Counted from the first letter of the stretch, positions 43,799 through 53,235 are shown. The stretch is 64,000 bases of DNA from Desulfofustis sp964433645 (GCA_964433645.1 CAYSSK010000001.1:55675-119674); one strand, 5' to 3'. Notes: generated by a model from the letters alone, not told the origin. Translations and numbers: made by a program.

Positions 43799-44770
43799 TT
43801 ACAACAAAAATCTGAACTCCCCCTTGCCGAGCAGATCATGAAGGTGAAGAATTCCGAGCAGAGCTTCGTCCTCGCCGGTTACCGGGAGTACGGTGATTTC
43901 GTGTCGCTGCATAATGCTCAGCGCATCAACCGCCTGCTTATCGTTGCTGATCGTCACCGGATTTCCAGTCATAACCAGCCGCACCGGTGTTGACTGGAAA
44001 TCAACACCGGCGGCGACCAGCCTGCGAACATCGCCATCAGTGACGATTCCGTCAACCCGCCCCTCGCGGCCGACAACGGCCACGGCTCCAAGGTTCTTCC
44101 GGTTCAATTCAGCCACTGCCGCACTGACCGAACCGCCATTGCTGACGACCGGGACGGCGTCCCCGCTCAACATCACTTCGTCGACCCTGACCTGGAGACG
44201 CGCGCCCAGACTCCCGGCCGGATGGTTCTTGCGGAAATCAGCCGCCTGGAAATTGTTGCGCTTCATCAGGACAATGGCCAGCGCATCCCCAAGCGCCAGC
44301 GTCGCCGTGGTCGATGCCGTCGGTGCCAGACCAAGTCGGCACGCTTCACGGGGGACGGAGATGTCGAGTACCACATCGGCGACCACCGACAGGCTTGAGT
44401 TTACCCCTCCGGTCATGGCAATGACCGCTGAACAACGACGTTTCAGACTGCTGAGCAAGAGATTGAGCTCAACGGTCTCACCGGAGTACGAAATGGCCAT
44501 GATCACATCCGTCGCCTGCACCATACCCAAGTCTCCGTGCATGGCCTCCACCGGATGGAGGAAGAACGCGGGAGTGCCTGTGCTGTTCATCGTTGCTGCG
44601 ATTTTCTGACCGATAATGCCCGACTTGCCGATACCGGTAACAATCAAGCGACTCGGGCAATCAAGGATCAACTCAACGGCCTGCAAAAACCCCTCGCCCA
44701 ATCGCTGACGTACAGCGGCCAGCCCTTGTTCCTCGATCAACAATACGTCCCGCGCTTCTTCTAACGACAT
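43799..44770 (-). CDS. kdsD: Arabinose-5-phosphate isomerase (KpsF/KdsD)
   Basis: Makes D-arabinose-5-phosphate for the KDO of lipopolysaccharide. 323 residues from the ATG at 44770 (MSLEEARDVLLIEEQGL), which has GGGAAG six bases upstream. The SIS domain holds the ligand loop IVTGIGKSGIIGQKIAATMNS, the metal/substrate EAMHGDLGM and ISYSGET; two CBS domains make the C-terminus. The His in HGDLG and the metal-ligand pattern are intact. Convergent with the E2-like gene. Confidence 0.94.
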   Translation of the reverse strand: MSLEEARDVLLIEEQGLAAVRQRLGEGFLQAVELILDCPSRLIVTGIGKSGIIGQKIAATMNSTGTPAFFLHPVEAMHGDLGMVQATDVIMAISYSGETVELNLLLSSLKRRCSAVIAMTGGVNSSLSVVADVVLDISVPREACRLGLAPTASTTATLALGDALAIVLMKRNNFQAADFRKNHPAGSLGARLQVRVDEVMLSGDAVPVVSNGGSVSAAVAELNRKNLGAVAVVGREGRVDGIVTDGDVRRLVAAGVDFQSTPVRLVMTGNPVTISNDKQAVDALSIMQRHEITVLPVTGEDEALLGILHLHDLLGKGEFRFLL

Positions 44771-45116
44771 ATCTCTTCCCACGTACGTTTCCAGATATCG
44801 ATCCGCTCTCCCATAGCTACCACAACCAGCGCCACGCCGGCGGCGGCCTGCCGGTCACGCGTGCCAAGATCGTTGAGAGCCAAGAGTAACCATCCATCGT
44901 CGGCGGTCAAGCCGGCTGACCGCTATTCTACTCCCTTTTTACCGTGGGCGGCAGCATTTTTCCGCATCCTCCCGTTTGCACCTTGTTTGTTCTTGACAAA
45001 TGGGCCGTTACGTCTTCAATATGCGTGGTCAGTGACACGATCACCCTGAGCCGTCCCGAAATCACGTTTTCCCGCTGCCACTAAGATAATTTTTCAATAG
45101 AATCAATGGAGGTCTC
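44771..45116. other. Intergenic region upstream of metK
   Basis: 346 bases between divergent kdsD and metK with no supportable gene. It holds a perfect -35 TTGACA (44993-44998). I looked for S-adenosylhomocysteine or SAM riboswitch cores before metK-ahcY and found none. Confidence 0.55.
44993..45022 (+). promoter_or_regulatory. Candidate metK promoter
   Basis: Perfect TTGACA (44993-44998) followed after 18 bases by CAATAT (45017-45022), a weak -10. About 90 bases before metK. Confidence 0.4.
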
Positions 45117-46280
45117 ATGACCCAATACCTCTTCACTTCGGAATCGGTGGCTGAAGGCCATCCCGACAAGGTCGCCGATCAAATCAGCGATGCCATCCTT
45201 GATGCCATCATCACGAAAGACAAAAACGCCCGGGTCGCCTGCGAAACCATGGTCACCACCGGCATGATCCTGATCGCCGGTGAAATCACCACCATTTCCT
45301 GGGTCGACATGCCCGATGTCGCCCGCCAGACGGTCCGGGATATCGGCTACAATTCTTCGGACATGGGATTCGACTGGCAATCCTGCGCCGTGCTGACCTC
45401 CATCGACAAGCAATCGCCGGACATCGCCCAGGGAGTCAACGAGGGAAGCGGCCTCGATCTCGACCAGGGGGCCGGTGACCAGGGCTTGATGTTCGGCTAT
45501 GCCTGCGATGACACTGACGTATTTATGCCGATGCCGATTCATTTCGCCCATCGGCTGACCAGGCGCCAGGCCGAAGTCCGTAAATCCGGGCTCTTGCCAT
45601 GGCTGCGTCCCGACGCGAAAAGCCAGGTCACCGTCGAATACGTCGACGGCTCCCCGACCCGTATCGATGCGGTCGTCCTGTCCACCCAACACGCCCCCTC
45701 CATCGACTACGAAGACTTGAAAGAAGGAGTCATGGAAGAGATCATCAAACCGGTCCTGCCGGTGAACATGCTCGACCAAAAAACCAAATATTTTATCAAT
45801 CCGACCGGACGGTTCGTTATCGGCGGGCCCGTTGGCGATTGCGGTGTCACCGGCCGGAAGATCATTGTCGATACCTACGGCGGCAAGGGATCCCACGGCG
45901 GCGGCGCCTTCTCCGGCAAGGATCCGTCCAAGGTCGACCGCTCGTCATCCTACATGGGCAGATACATCGCCAAAAATCTGGTGGCAGCAGGCATCGCCAA
46001 GGAAATCGAAGTGCAGGTCGCCTATGCTATTGGTATCTCGCAGCCGGTGTCCGTCAATATCAACAGCTTCCGTACCGGTCGTATCAGCGACGACCGTATC
46101 AGGCAATTGGTCCTGGACCATTTCGACCTGCGCCCCAAAGCGATCATTCAGCATCTCGACCTGCTCCGCCCAATCTACAAAGCCACCGCGGCCTACGGTC
46201 ATTTCGGCCGACGGCGCGATGACTTCACCTGGGAACGGATCGATAAGGCAGCCGACCTGAGAGCCGCTGCGGGACTGTAA
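45117..46280 (+). CDS. metK: Methionine adenosyltransferase
   Basis: Makes SAM from methionine and ATP; 387 residues. TSESVAEGHPDKVADQISDA opens the enzyme, GAGDQGLMFGYA is the diagnostic ATP-loop motif and GGGAFSGKDPSKVDRS the phosphate-binding loop. AATGGAGGT precedes the ATG. Pairs with ahcY, 48 bases downstream, which removes the SAH product of methylation reactions; the pair suggests the two genes are expressed together as a SAM cycle. Confidence 0.97.
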   Translation: MTQYLFTSESVAEGHPDKVADQISDAILDAIITKDKNARVACETMVTTGMILIAGEITTISWVDMPDVARQTVRDIGYNSSDMGFDWQSCAVLTSIDKQSPDIAQGVNEGSGLDLDQGAGDQGLMFGYACDDTDVFMPMPIHFAHRLTRRQAEVRKSGLLPWLRPDAKSQVTVEYVDGSPTRIDAVVLSTQHAPSIDYEDLKEGVMEEIIKPVLPVNMLDQKTKYFINPTGRFVIGGPVGDCGVTGRKIIVDTYGGKGSHGGGAFSGKDPSKVDRSSSYMGRYIAKNLVAAGIAKEIEVQVAYAIGISQPVSVNINSFRTGRISDDRIRQLVLDHFDLRPKAIIQHLDLLRPIYKATAAYGHFGRRRDDFTWERIDKAADLRAAAGL

Positions 46281-46328
46281 GATCCTATCGTGTAACGAAT
46301 ACTCGATTAACTGAGAGGAATCGTAGCA

Positions 46329-47627
46329 ATGACCACACCGACCCAAGATTTCAAAGTAGCCGATCTGACCCTGGCCGATTGGGGCCGAAAAGAGATTGGT
46401 ATCGCCGAGACGGAGATGCCCGGCTTGATGAGCCTGCGCGAAGAATACGGCCCTGCTCAGCCGCTGAAAGGCGCCAGAATCGGAGGCTGCCTGCACATGA
46501 CTATTCAGACCGCGGTCCTGATGGAAACCCTTATCCGGTTGGGAGCCGAAGTCCGCTGGTCATCGTGCAATATCTTCTCCACCCAGGATCATGCCGCAGC
46601 GGCAATGGCCGCCGCCGGTATTCCGGTCTTTGCCTGGAAAGGCGAAAGCGAGGAGGAATTCTGGTGGTGCATCGATCGAACCATTTTCGGGCCGGACGGC
46701 TGGCGGCCCAATATGATTCTTGACGACGGCGGTGATCTGACCCTGGTCATGCATCGGAACTATCGCGATGAACTGCAACTGATCAGAGGTATCACCGAAG
46801 AAACGACCACCGGTGTTCACCGGCTCAACGAAATGGCCAAGGAAGGAACCCTGGGGGCCCCGGCGTTCAATGTCAACGATTCGGTGACCAAATCAAAATT
46901 CGACAATCTTTACGGCTGCCGGGAATCACTGATCGACGGTATCAAGCGCGGCACCGATGTCATGATCGCCGGGAAAATTGCCGTGGTCGCCGGTTATGGC
47001 GATGTCGGCAAAGGTTGCGCCCAGGCATTGGCCGGCATGGGGGCAACCGTGCTGGTTACCGAAATCGATCCGATCTGCGCACTGCAGGCGGCAATGGAGG
47101 GGTATCGGGTCGTTACGATGGAAGAAGCGGCGGCTGTCGGCTCGATTTTCGTCACCTGCACCGGGAACATCAACGTGATTACCCGATCGCATATGGAGCG
47201 CATGCCCGACCAGGCGATCGTTTGCAATATCGGTCATTTCGACTCGGAAATCGATATCGCGTCAATCAGGGATCTACCCTGGGATAATATCAAGCCCCAG
47301 GTTGATCACGTGATCTTTCCCGACGGCAAGAAAATTATCGTGCTCGCCGAAGGCCGGCTGGTCAACCTCGGTTGCGCCACCGGCCACCCCAGCTTTGTGA
47401 TGAGCAACTCCTTTACCAACCAGGTACTGGCTCAGATCGAGTTGTGGAATCATCCGGAACGCTACGAAAAGAAGGTCTATTTCCTCCCCAAACATCTCGA
47501 CGAGATGGTCGCCCGACTGCACCTGAAGAAAATCGGAGCGCACCTGAGCACGTTGAACGAGGAGCAGGCACGCTACATCGGGGTTTCGGTCAACGGGCCG
47601 TACAAACCCGATTATTATCGCTATTAA
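46329..47627 (+). CDS. ahcY: Adenosylhomocysteinase
   Basis: Hydrolyses SAH to homocysteine and adenosine; 432 residues. The NAD-binding VVAGYGDVGKGCAQALAGMG, SSCNIFSTQDHAAAAMAA, and the C-terminal GPYKPDYYRY are all diagnostic; the catalytic Lys and Asp regions are intact (NDSVTKSKFDN). It is transcribed with metK. TGAGAGGAAT lies upstream of the start. Confidence 0.97.
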   Translation: MTTPTQDFKVADLTLADWGRKEIGIAETEMPGLMSLREEYGPAQPLKGARIGGCLHMTIQTAVLMETLIRLGAEVRWSSCNIFSTQDHAAAAMAAAGIPVFAWKGESEEEFWWCIDRTIFGPDGWRPNMILDDGGDLTLVMHRNYRDELQLIRGITEETTTGVHRLNEMAKEGTLGAPAFNVNDSVTKSKFDNLYGCRESLIDGIKRGTDVMIAGKIAVVAGYGDVGKGCAQALAGMGATVLVTEIDPICALQAAMEGYRVVTMEEAAAVGSIFVTCTGNINVITRSHMERMPDQAIVCNIGHFDSEIDIASIRDLPWDNIKPQVDHVIFPDGKKIIVLAEGRLVNLGCATGHPSFVMSNSFTNQVLAQIELWNHPERYEKKVYFLPKHLDEMVARLHLKKIGAHLSTLNEEQARYIGVSVNGPYKPDYYRY

Positions 47628-47660
47628 GCCATGGTGGAGATCGGCCGGCAGACAAAAGCG

Positions 47661-48464
47661 TCAGTCGGCCGATTCGCCCCGAATGATCTTCGCGCTTCGT
47701 ACATCAGTACCGGCCACGCTGATGTCACCTGAAATGACGGTATGGATCTTTTTCTGATCATCCTCGATTCGTAACAAACCCTGCTCATCGGGACCGAGAC
47801 TGAGCCCCGACACCACATCGCCCGTCTGGGTCACCCACCTCGTCCGTTTTCCCGCCAGCACGTCTAAGCGGCGCCAACCGGCCAGCACGCTCTGAAACCC
47901 GTCCGCCTCGAATGCGGCAACACCGGCGAGCAGTTCGTCACGCAGCGCGGCAAACATGATCGCCGGATCGACAGGCGGTATTCCTTCAATAACAAGTGAT
48001 GTGGCGATCGATCGTAGCGCTTCCGGCAATTCATCGCTCGTCATATTCAGATTGATACCGATGCCGACAATAACGAAATTATTACGGCCATCGGCATGAT
48101 CCACAAACGACTCACAGAGAATACCGCCGCACTTTTTGCCACCGATCATCAGATCGTTCGGCCATTTCAAACCAACGCCGGCTCCGGCAGAACAACGCAG
48201 GAGCACGTGCGCCGCCGCAAGGCCGGCAACCATGGTCAGACGGGCAAAGGCCTCGGGGGACAGGCGGGGGCGAAGGATATACGAACAATAGAGATTGCGC
48301 CCGGCCGGGGAGTGCCACCCACGATCGAGGCGCCCCCGTCCGGCGGTCTGCCGGTCAGCCCGGACGCCGGAGCCATGCGGAGCACCCTGGTCGGCGATCA
48401 GTCTGGCGCGTCTATTGGTGGAATCCACGACCGGCAGGAACTCATCTTGATATGAATTTTTCAT
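47661..48464 (-). CDS. birA: Biotin--protein ligase, catalytic form
   Basis: 267 residues from the ATG at 48464 (MKNSYQDEFLPVVDSTNRRAR). ATP/biotin-loop motif is QTAGRGRLDRGWHSPAGRN, biotin-binding LKWPNDLMIGGKKCGGILCE, and the C-terminal SH3-like domain is present. There is no N-terminal helix-turn-helix, so this is the monofunctional form, unable to act as the biotin repressor. The start is set beyond the dsrD terminator (48474-48509), as an upstream extension would overlap it. Convergent with ahcY. Confidence 0.92.
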   Translation of the reverse strand: MKNSYQDEFLPVVDSTNRRARLIADQGAPHGSGVRADRQTAGRGRLDRGWHSPAGRNLYCSYILRPRLSPEAFARLTMVAGLAAAHVLLRCSAGAGVGLKWPNDLMIGGKKCGGILCESFVDHADGRNNFVIVGIGINLNMTSDELPEALRSIATSLVIEGIPPVDPAIMFAALRDELLAGVAAFEADGFQSVLAGWRRLDVLAGKRTRWVTQTGDVVSGLSLGPDEQGLLRIEDDQKKIHTVISGDISVAGTDVRSAKIIRGESAD

Positions 48465-48473
48465 CGGAATAGT

Positions 48474-48509
48474 AAAAAAAAGCGCAAAGCCCTTGACGGA
48501 CATTGCGCT
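48474..48509 (-). terminator. Rho-independent terminator after dsrD
   Basis: On the minus strand AGCGCAA and TTGCGCT arms (48503-48509 and 48481-48487) close a 15-base loop, directly followed by a run of seven T. It ends dsrD transcription 27 bases past its stop. Confidence 0.75.
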
Positions 48510-48536
48510 CACAGCTAACGGAAAATCAGAGAAAAA

Positions 48537-48779
48537 TCAGATTCCGCCGTCCTTATCGTCGTTCTTGACCCGACTTGGCGTTGCATACATGGTTGTCGAG
48601 CCGGAAGACCAGAACATCAGTTTGCCTTCCCGGACCAGTTCATTGGCAATATTTTTGATCACCCGCGGTTTCGAGTCCGGATCGCAGGCGTAGAAATCCT
48701 TGACATACAATGCGGGTTTCGGCGACTTCTCCGCTTTCTCCACCATAGCAGCTTTCAATTCATCAGCACTCAGAGCCAT
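48537..48779 (-). CDS. dsrD: Dissimilatory sulfite reductase-associated protein DsrD
   Basis: 80-residue winged-helix-like protein, a known marker of sulfite-reducing (not sulfur-oxidising) Dsr systems. It is reported to stimulate sulfite reduction by DsrAB. Visible features are the helix-rich start LSADELKAAMVEKAEK and the aromatic, basic WSSGSTTMYATPSR segment. AAAGGAGAA lies upstream of the ATG. A strong terminator sits between dsrB and dsrD, so dsrD either has its own promoter or is expressed by read-through. Confidence 0.96.
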   Translation of the reverse strand: MALSADELKAAMVEKAEKSPKPALYVKDFYACDPDSKPRVIKNIANELVREGKLMFWSSGSTTMYATPSRVKNDDKDGGI

Positions 48780-48820
48780 AGCATTCTCCTTTTCTTGAAT
48801 TGCCCGTAATCAATCAAGGC

Positions 48821-48851
48821 ATAAAAGCCCACTCCGCAAAGCGGAGTGGGC
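48821..48851 (-). terminator. Intrinsic terminator between dsrB and dsrD
   Basis: GCCCACTCCGC and GCGGAGTGGGC form a perfect 11-bp stem with an AAA (minus-strand TTT) loop at 48827-48851, followed on the minus strand by TTTTAT. It lies 24 bases past the dsrB stop and 42 bases before the dsrD start. Confidence 0.9.
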
Positions 48852-48874
48852 CATTCTCGTCAAGATCCAGTCAA

Positions 48875-50002
48875 TTACTTAACATGGCTGGTGAACTTGA
48901 ACTGCGTGGACGTCCGCCAGGTATTGTATGCCAGGCGATAATCGTCGATACTTTTCTCGGTAAACGGGATGTCGCATTTCTCAAAGAAATTCTCCCAGCC
49001 GATCCGCTCGGCCCACTCGCCGACACGCTCGTATTTCCTGGCGTCTTTGGCATAGGCCTCAAGGATATTCTTGACTGCTTCAACGGTTTCCGGCCACCGA
49101 GGCGGCGTGTTCGGCAGGAACGGAATGACCAGTTTGGAGAATTTCGGCTCTGAAATCCGGTTGGAGATCTTGCCACCGACCAGAATGGCAATGCCGTCAC
49201 CTTCCGGGTCTGACAGCGGCATGGCCGGGCACATCGTATAACAGTTGCCACAGAACATGCACCGTTCGACGGTGACCTTGACGGTCTTGATCTCCTTACC
49301 GTCAACCTCTGCTTTAGCCGGCTTGACCGCACCGGTCGGGCAGGAGGCGATGGCCAGCGGCAGCTCGCAGACACCGGTAATTCGCTTGTGATCGATCATC
49401 GGCGGCTTACGATGGACCCCGAGGATGGCGATATCCGAGGCATGAACGGCGCCACACATATTGAGACAGCAGGCCAGCGCGATACGAACCTGGGCCGGCA
49501 GCGTCATCGATGTAAAATAATCGAACAACTCGTCCATGACCGCCTTGACCGGACCCGAGGCGTCGGTGGCCGGCGTATGACAGTGGATCCAGCCCTGGGT
49601 GTGAACGATATTGGTCACCCCGGCGCCGGTACCGCCGACCGGGAAGCGGTTGCCGCGGCTGGCCAGCTCGTCGAGCAGCGGCTGGACCTTGTCCTTGGCA
49701 TCGACCATGAACTCGATATTGTTCCGGGTCGTGAAACGCAGTTTGCCTTCGCAATGCTTGTCGGCAATCTCGCACACTTCCCGGATGAACTGACAGGTCA
49801 CCAAGCGGGCGGAACCGACGCGAACCGTATACACTTCGTCGCCGGTCTCCGATTTGTGCATCAGGACGCCGGGCTGAATGATCTCGTGCCACAGCCATTT
49901 GCCTTTATTGTCTTTGATGACCTGGGGCATGAACTGCTCATAATGTGGCGGTCCGAGATCGGTGATACGACCTTCCATCGGTTTTTCTGGATTATATCCC
50001 AT
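48875..50002 (-). CDS. dsrB: Dissimilatory sulfite reductase beta subunit
   Basis: Beta subunit of the siroheme enzyme that reduces sulfite in the last step of sulfate respiration; 375 residues. The siroheme/[4Fe-4S] cysteines lie in the HTQGWIHCHTPATDA and CCLNMCGAVHASD segments (C141, C178, C179, C183), and the inserted ferredoxin domain has CMFCGNCYTMCPAMPL (C248-C258). The substrate-binding basic residues around FTTRNNIEFMV are kept. Follows dsrA by 57 bases on the same strand. Confidence 0.98.
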   Translation of the reverse strand: MGYNPEKPMEGRITDLGPPHYEQFMPQVIKDNKGKWLWHEIIQPGVLMHKSETGDEVYTVRVGSARLVTCQFIREVCEIADKHCEGKLRFTTRNNIEFMVDAKDKVQPLLDELASRGNRFPVGGTGAGVTNIVHTQGWIHCHTPATDASGPVKAVMDELFDYFTSMTLPAQVRIALACCLNMCGAVHASDIAILGVHRKPPMIDHKRITGVCELPLAIASCPTGAVKPAKAEVDGKEIKTVKVTVERCMFCGNCYTMCPAMPLSDPEGDGIAILVGGKISNRISEPKFSKLVIPFLPNTPPRWPETVEAVKNILEAYAKDARKYERVGEWAERIGWENFFEKCDIPFTEKSIDDYRLAYNTWRTSTQFKFTSHVK

Positions 50003-50059
50003 GATGCTACTCCTTCTATCTGAATTTTTCTGCTCTAAGTGTGAATATAACCGCTCGTA

Positions 50060-51340
50060 TCACGCCGCGTGACGAGCACGGAATTCATCGATGTCACGCT
50101 CGAAACCACCCTCCACCTCTTCTTCATTCCAGAAGACATAAGGGTTGGAACGAGGCTCTTTGATCATCTGCGGAATCGGGTCGATCTCCATGACCTTGAT
50201 AAAGGTCGGCAGGCCGACGCGCTGCATGGTCTCACCGACACGCTCGCGGTTTTTGCCGACTTCCATCCACCAATCCCAGACCTTCTCGATCAGATCGATC
50301 AGATCCTCGTATTCGTCATCCTTGGAGATTTTCATGAACGGGATGATCAGGGTCGACATCTGGGCGCCTTCCAGGATCGGGGCCTTGGCTCCGATCAGGA
50401 TCGATGCTCCCTGCTCCGCGCCGGGGCGCAGGGCGCGCGGCATGACGTTGATGCAATGCATGCAGCGGGTGCACTCCCTGTCGTCGATCTTCAGTTCGTC
50501 GCCTTCCAGCCACATGCATTCGGTCGGGCAGAGATCGATGACTTCCTTCTGCAGATCGAATTTACCCCAGTCACGGCCGCTGTGTGAGCCGCCGTTGGCC
50601 GGATAATTGCCGGCAACGTACTCTTTGACCGCCGCCTGGTCGATCCGGATCTCGTCGCGCCAGGTACCGATAACGGATATGTCGGAACGGGCGATGGCGG
50701 CAACGCAGTCGTTCGGGCAACCGGAGAATTTGAACTTGAACTTGTACGGGAACGCCGGACGATGAATCTCGTCTTGGTATTTCAGGGTCAGTTGATAACA
50801 AACCTCCTGCGTATCGTAACAGGACCATTCGCAGCGGGACTGGCCGAGGCAGCAGGCCGGGGTCCGCAGGTTCGAGCCGGAACCACCGAGATCCTGGCCC
50901 AGTTCGTGGGTCAGGTCCCAGAAAAACGGCTCGAGATTTTCCGTCTTGGTACCCAGCAGAATGATATCACCGGTGGAACCGTGGAAATTGGTGACGCCCG
51001 AGCCATGCTTCTCCCACAGTGTCATCAAGGCACGCAGGTTATCGCTGGAATAGTACTTGGAAGCCGGCTGAGCAACGCGGAGGGTATGGAAATGCTGGAC
51101 GCCGGGGAACTTCTCGGGCATATCCGAGTAACGCCCGACGATACCGCCGCCATAGCCGAAGACACCGACGATGCCGCCGTGTTTCCAGTGCGTGATCCGA
51201 TCCTTGTAAGACAGCTCGAGTTGGCCGAGGATGTCATACACCTCCGGCTTGGTCTCGGCCTGCTTTTTCAGGTCGGTAACGAAGCTTGGCCAGGGGCCAG
51301 TCTCCAGTTGGTCTAACAAGGGTGTCTCATGTTTTGCCAT
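50060..51340 (-). CDS. dsrA: Dissimilatory sulfite reductase alpha subunit
   Basis: Alpha subunit, 426 residues. Siroheme-cluster cysteines sit in CCLGQSRCEWSCYDTQEVC (C163-C181) and FSGCPNDCVAAIARSD (C208, C212); the ferredoxin insert has CPTECMWLEG and CTRCMHCINVMPRALRPG. The start MAKHETPLLDQLETG has an AAGGAGG nine bases upstream. With DsrB it forms the alpha2beta2 sulfite reductase; dsrC and dsrMKJOP are not in the window and must be elsewhere. Confidence 0.98.
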   Translation of the reverse strand: MAKHETPLLDQLETGPWPSFVTDLKKQAETKPEVYDILGQLELSYKDRITHWKHGGIVGVFGYGGGIVGRYSDMPEKFPGVQHFHTLRVAQPASKYYSSDNLRALMTLWEKHGSGVTNFHGSTGDIILLGTKTENLEPFFWDLTHELGQDLGGSGSNLRTPACCLGQSRCEWSCYDTQEVCYQLTLKYQDEIHRPAFPYKFKFKFSGCPNDCVAAIARSDISVIGTWRDEIRIDQAAVKEYVAGNYPANGGSHSGRDWGKFDLQKEVIDLCPTECMWLEGDELKIDDRECTRCMHCINVMPRALRPGAEQGASILIGAKAPILEGAQMSTLIIPFMKISKDDEYEDLIDLIEKVWDWWMEVGKNRERVGETMQRVGLPTFIKVMEIDPIPQMIKEPRSNPYVFWNEEEVEGGFERDIDEFRARHAA

Positions 51341-51534
51341 GATTTCCTCCTTTGAGTTACTGTTTATACTGCTACCCTATCCAATTAATCTTGTACAAAA
51401 AACTATCCGCACAGAAAGTCGAGCCACCCTCCTCAGGCCGTCAAACTCCTTTCTGCCTGTGCTTCTTCACGTCAGATTCCGGTCACTCTCAGTGGGCACA
51501 AACCGGCGTGCCAATGCGAAATATGTAGCAGCTG

Positions 51535-51563
51535 AGGATATAACCCAAGTGTTTTTTTGTCAA
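51535..51563 (-). promoter_or_regulatory. Promoter of the dsrAB operon
   Basis: On the minus strand a perfect TTGACA (51563-51558), 17 bases, and TATCCT (51540-51535). The start would be near 51528, giving a leader of about 188 bases before dsrA. The promoter sits next to the poly-T of the pgi terminator. Confidence 0.7.
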
Positions 51564-51564
51564 C

Positions 51565-51588
51565 AAAAAAGCAGCCTCCCCCGGCTCC
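51565..51588 (-). terminator. Weak candidate terminator after pgi
   Basis: On the minus strand a short G+C-rich stem (AGCC/GGCT, 4 bp) is followed by six T, about 45 bases past the pgi stop. The stem is short, so its efficiency is doubtful. Confidence 0.35.
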
Positions 51589-51631
51589 AAAAATGAACGG
51601 TGATTCAGCGCCTCGGCAAACGGCAGTTCCT

Positions 51632-53221
51632 TTATTTTCCGAACTCCCAGAGCAGTTCACCGCCGATTGTAGAACCGTTGTCGGTACCGCTTTTCAACAG
51701 ATCGAGCAACTCGGTCGCCAGCTCTTTGCCGAGTTGGACTCCCTCCTGATCAAACGAATTGAGCTGCCAGACGAAGCCCTGCAAAACGATTTTCGCTTCA
51801 TAAAGCGCCAGCAGGCTCCCCATGGTCCGCGGATCGAGGCGATTGCCGACGATGATCGAACTGGGACGGTTGCCGGCAAAACGGCGGTTGGGATTGTCGT
51901 GGTCCCGCCCGGTGGCCAGCGCCACCGCCTGGGCCAGCAGATTGGCGGTCAGTTTCTGCTGGGAACTCGTGCCGTCGACCTGCAGATCCCGGCCGTGTTG
52001 ACTTTCCCGAAAGCCGATAAACTCCACCGGCACGATTTCGGTCCCCTGGTGGAGCAGCTGATAAAAGGCATGCTGGCCGTTGGTTCCCGGCTCTCCCCAG
52101 ACGATCGGACCGGTGGCCGCCGGCACCGGTTCCCCGAACCGGGTGATCGATTTGCCGTTGCTCTCCATGTCGCATTGTTGCAGATGCGCGGGAAAACGGT
52201 GCAGGGCCTGACTATAGGGGAGAATGGCCAACGTCGGACAACCGAGAAAATTGCGGTTCCAGATACCGAGCAGGGCCAGCAGCAGCGGCAGGTTGTCGCG
52301 CACCGCAGGTTGTCCTGCGGCTTCATCCATGTCGGCGGCACCCCGCAGAAAATCAAGCAGTTGCCCCATGCCGAGGGAAAACCCGAGACTAATACAACCG
52401 ACCATGGATGTGGTCGAATAGCGGCCGCCGATATAATCGAACATGGCAAACGAGCGCAGATACCGCTGCGGGTCCTCCATCGGACTGCCGACTCCGGTCA
52501 CTGCCAGAAAATGGCGGGCGGGATCCAGCCCGGCACCGCGATAAGCACTTCGTGCCAACTCCTCGTTGGTCAAGGTCTCCAGGGTCGTACCGCTTTTGGA
52601 AACGATCGTTACCAGCGTCTCGGACAGATCGACGGAAGCGAGCACCGCCGCAGCGTCATCGGGATCGACATTGGCAATAAACCGGACCTGCCGGTCCGGA
52701 CGATAATAGGCACGCAGCGCCTCGTTGACGGCGCGGGGGCCGAGGTCCGAGCCACCGATGCCGATATTGATCATCGTGGTAAACACCTTGCCGGTGGAAC
52801 CGAGCAGCTGCCGGCCGTCGACCTCCCCGAGAAACCCCTCGAGCCGGCTCAACTCGCGCTTGGCTTGCGCCGTCGCCTCCGGCGCCAGCGGCGTTTCGGA
52901 AAACAGGTCCCTGCTCGCGGTATGCAACACCTGCCGGTTTTCGCTCGGCCAGCCATCGATCCGATTGAGCGCCGCGCCGCTGCGCATCTCCCGGAATTGC
53001 CCAACCAGATCGAAGTCATCGGCAAGCTCCTGAAAGACCGCCAGCACCTGCTCGTCTACTCGCTGCGTCGCATAGAGCAGGCGAAGGCCGGCTGATCGAC
53101 AGGCCATGGCACCGATCCGGCCGGCCTCTGACAAGGCGCCTGGAGCGGTCAAATCATACGGGTGGTTGGCCAGGCGCGCCAGCTTTTGCCAAACTGTTGT
53201 TTTTGTAGGTTTCGTTGCCAT
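51632..53221 (-). CDS. pgi: Glucose-6-phosphate isomerase
   Basis: Interconverts glucose-6-P and fructose-6-P; 529 residues from the ATG at 53221 (MATKPTKTTVWQKL), preceded by AAGGAG five bases upstream. Signatures NIGIGGSDLGPRAVNEAL, IVSKSGTTLETLTNE and MESNGKSI, and the catalytic-His segment VWGEPGTNGQHAFYQLLHQG, are intact. Overlaps nothing: rpe ends 14 bases upstream. The pair rpe-pgi places hexose- and pentose-phosphate steps together. Confidence 0.97.
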   Translation of the reverse strand: MATKPTKTTVWQKLARLANHPYDLTAPGALSEAGRIGAMACRSAGLRLLYATQRVDEQVLAVFQELADDFDLVGQFREMRSGAALNRIDGWPSENRQVLHTASRDLFSETPLAPEATAQAKRELSRLEGFLGEVDGRQLLGSTGKVFTTMINIGIGGSDLGPRAVNEALRAYYRPDRQVRFIANVDPDDAAAVLASVDLSETLVTIVSKSGTTLETLTNEELARSAYRGAGLDPARHFLAVTGVGSPMEDPQRYLRSFAMFDYIGGRYSTTSMVGCISLGFSLGMGQLLDFLRGAADMDEAAGQPAVRDNLPLLLALLGIWNRNFLGCPTLAILPYSQALHRFPAHLQQCDMESNGKSITRFGEPVPAATGPIVWGEPGTNGQHAFYQLLHQGTEIVPVEFIGFRESQHGRDLQVDGTSSQQKLTANLLAQAVALATGRDHDNPNRRFAGNRPSSIIVGNRLDPRTMGSLLALYEAKIVLQGFVWQLNSFDQEGVQLGKELATELLDLLKSGTDNGSTIGGELLWEFGK

Positions 53222-53235
53222 GGGAACTCCTTGAA

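Noticed and set aside
44771..46328. SAM or SAH riboswitch before metK and between metK and ahcY
   Set aside because: No conserved core sequence of either class could be found by eye; metK-ahcY appears to be driven by an ordinary promoter.
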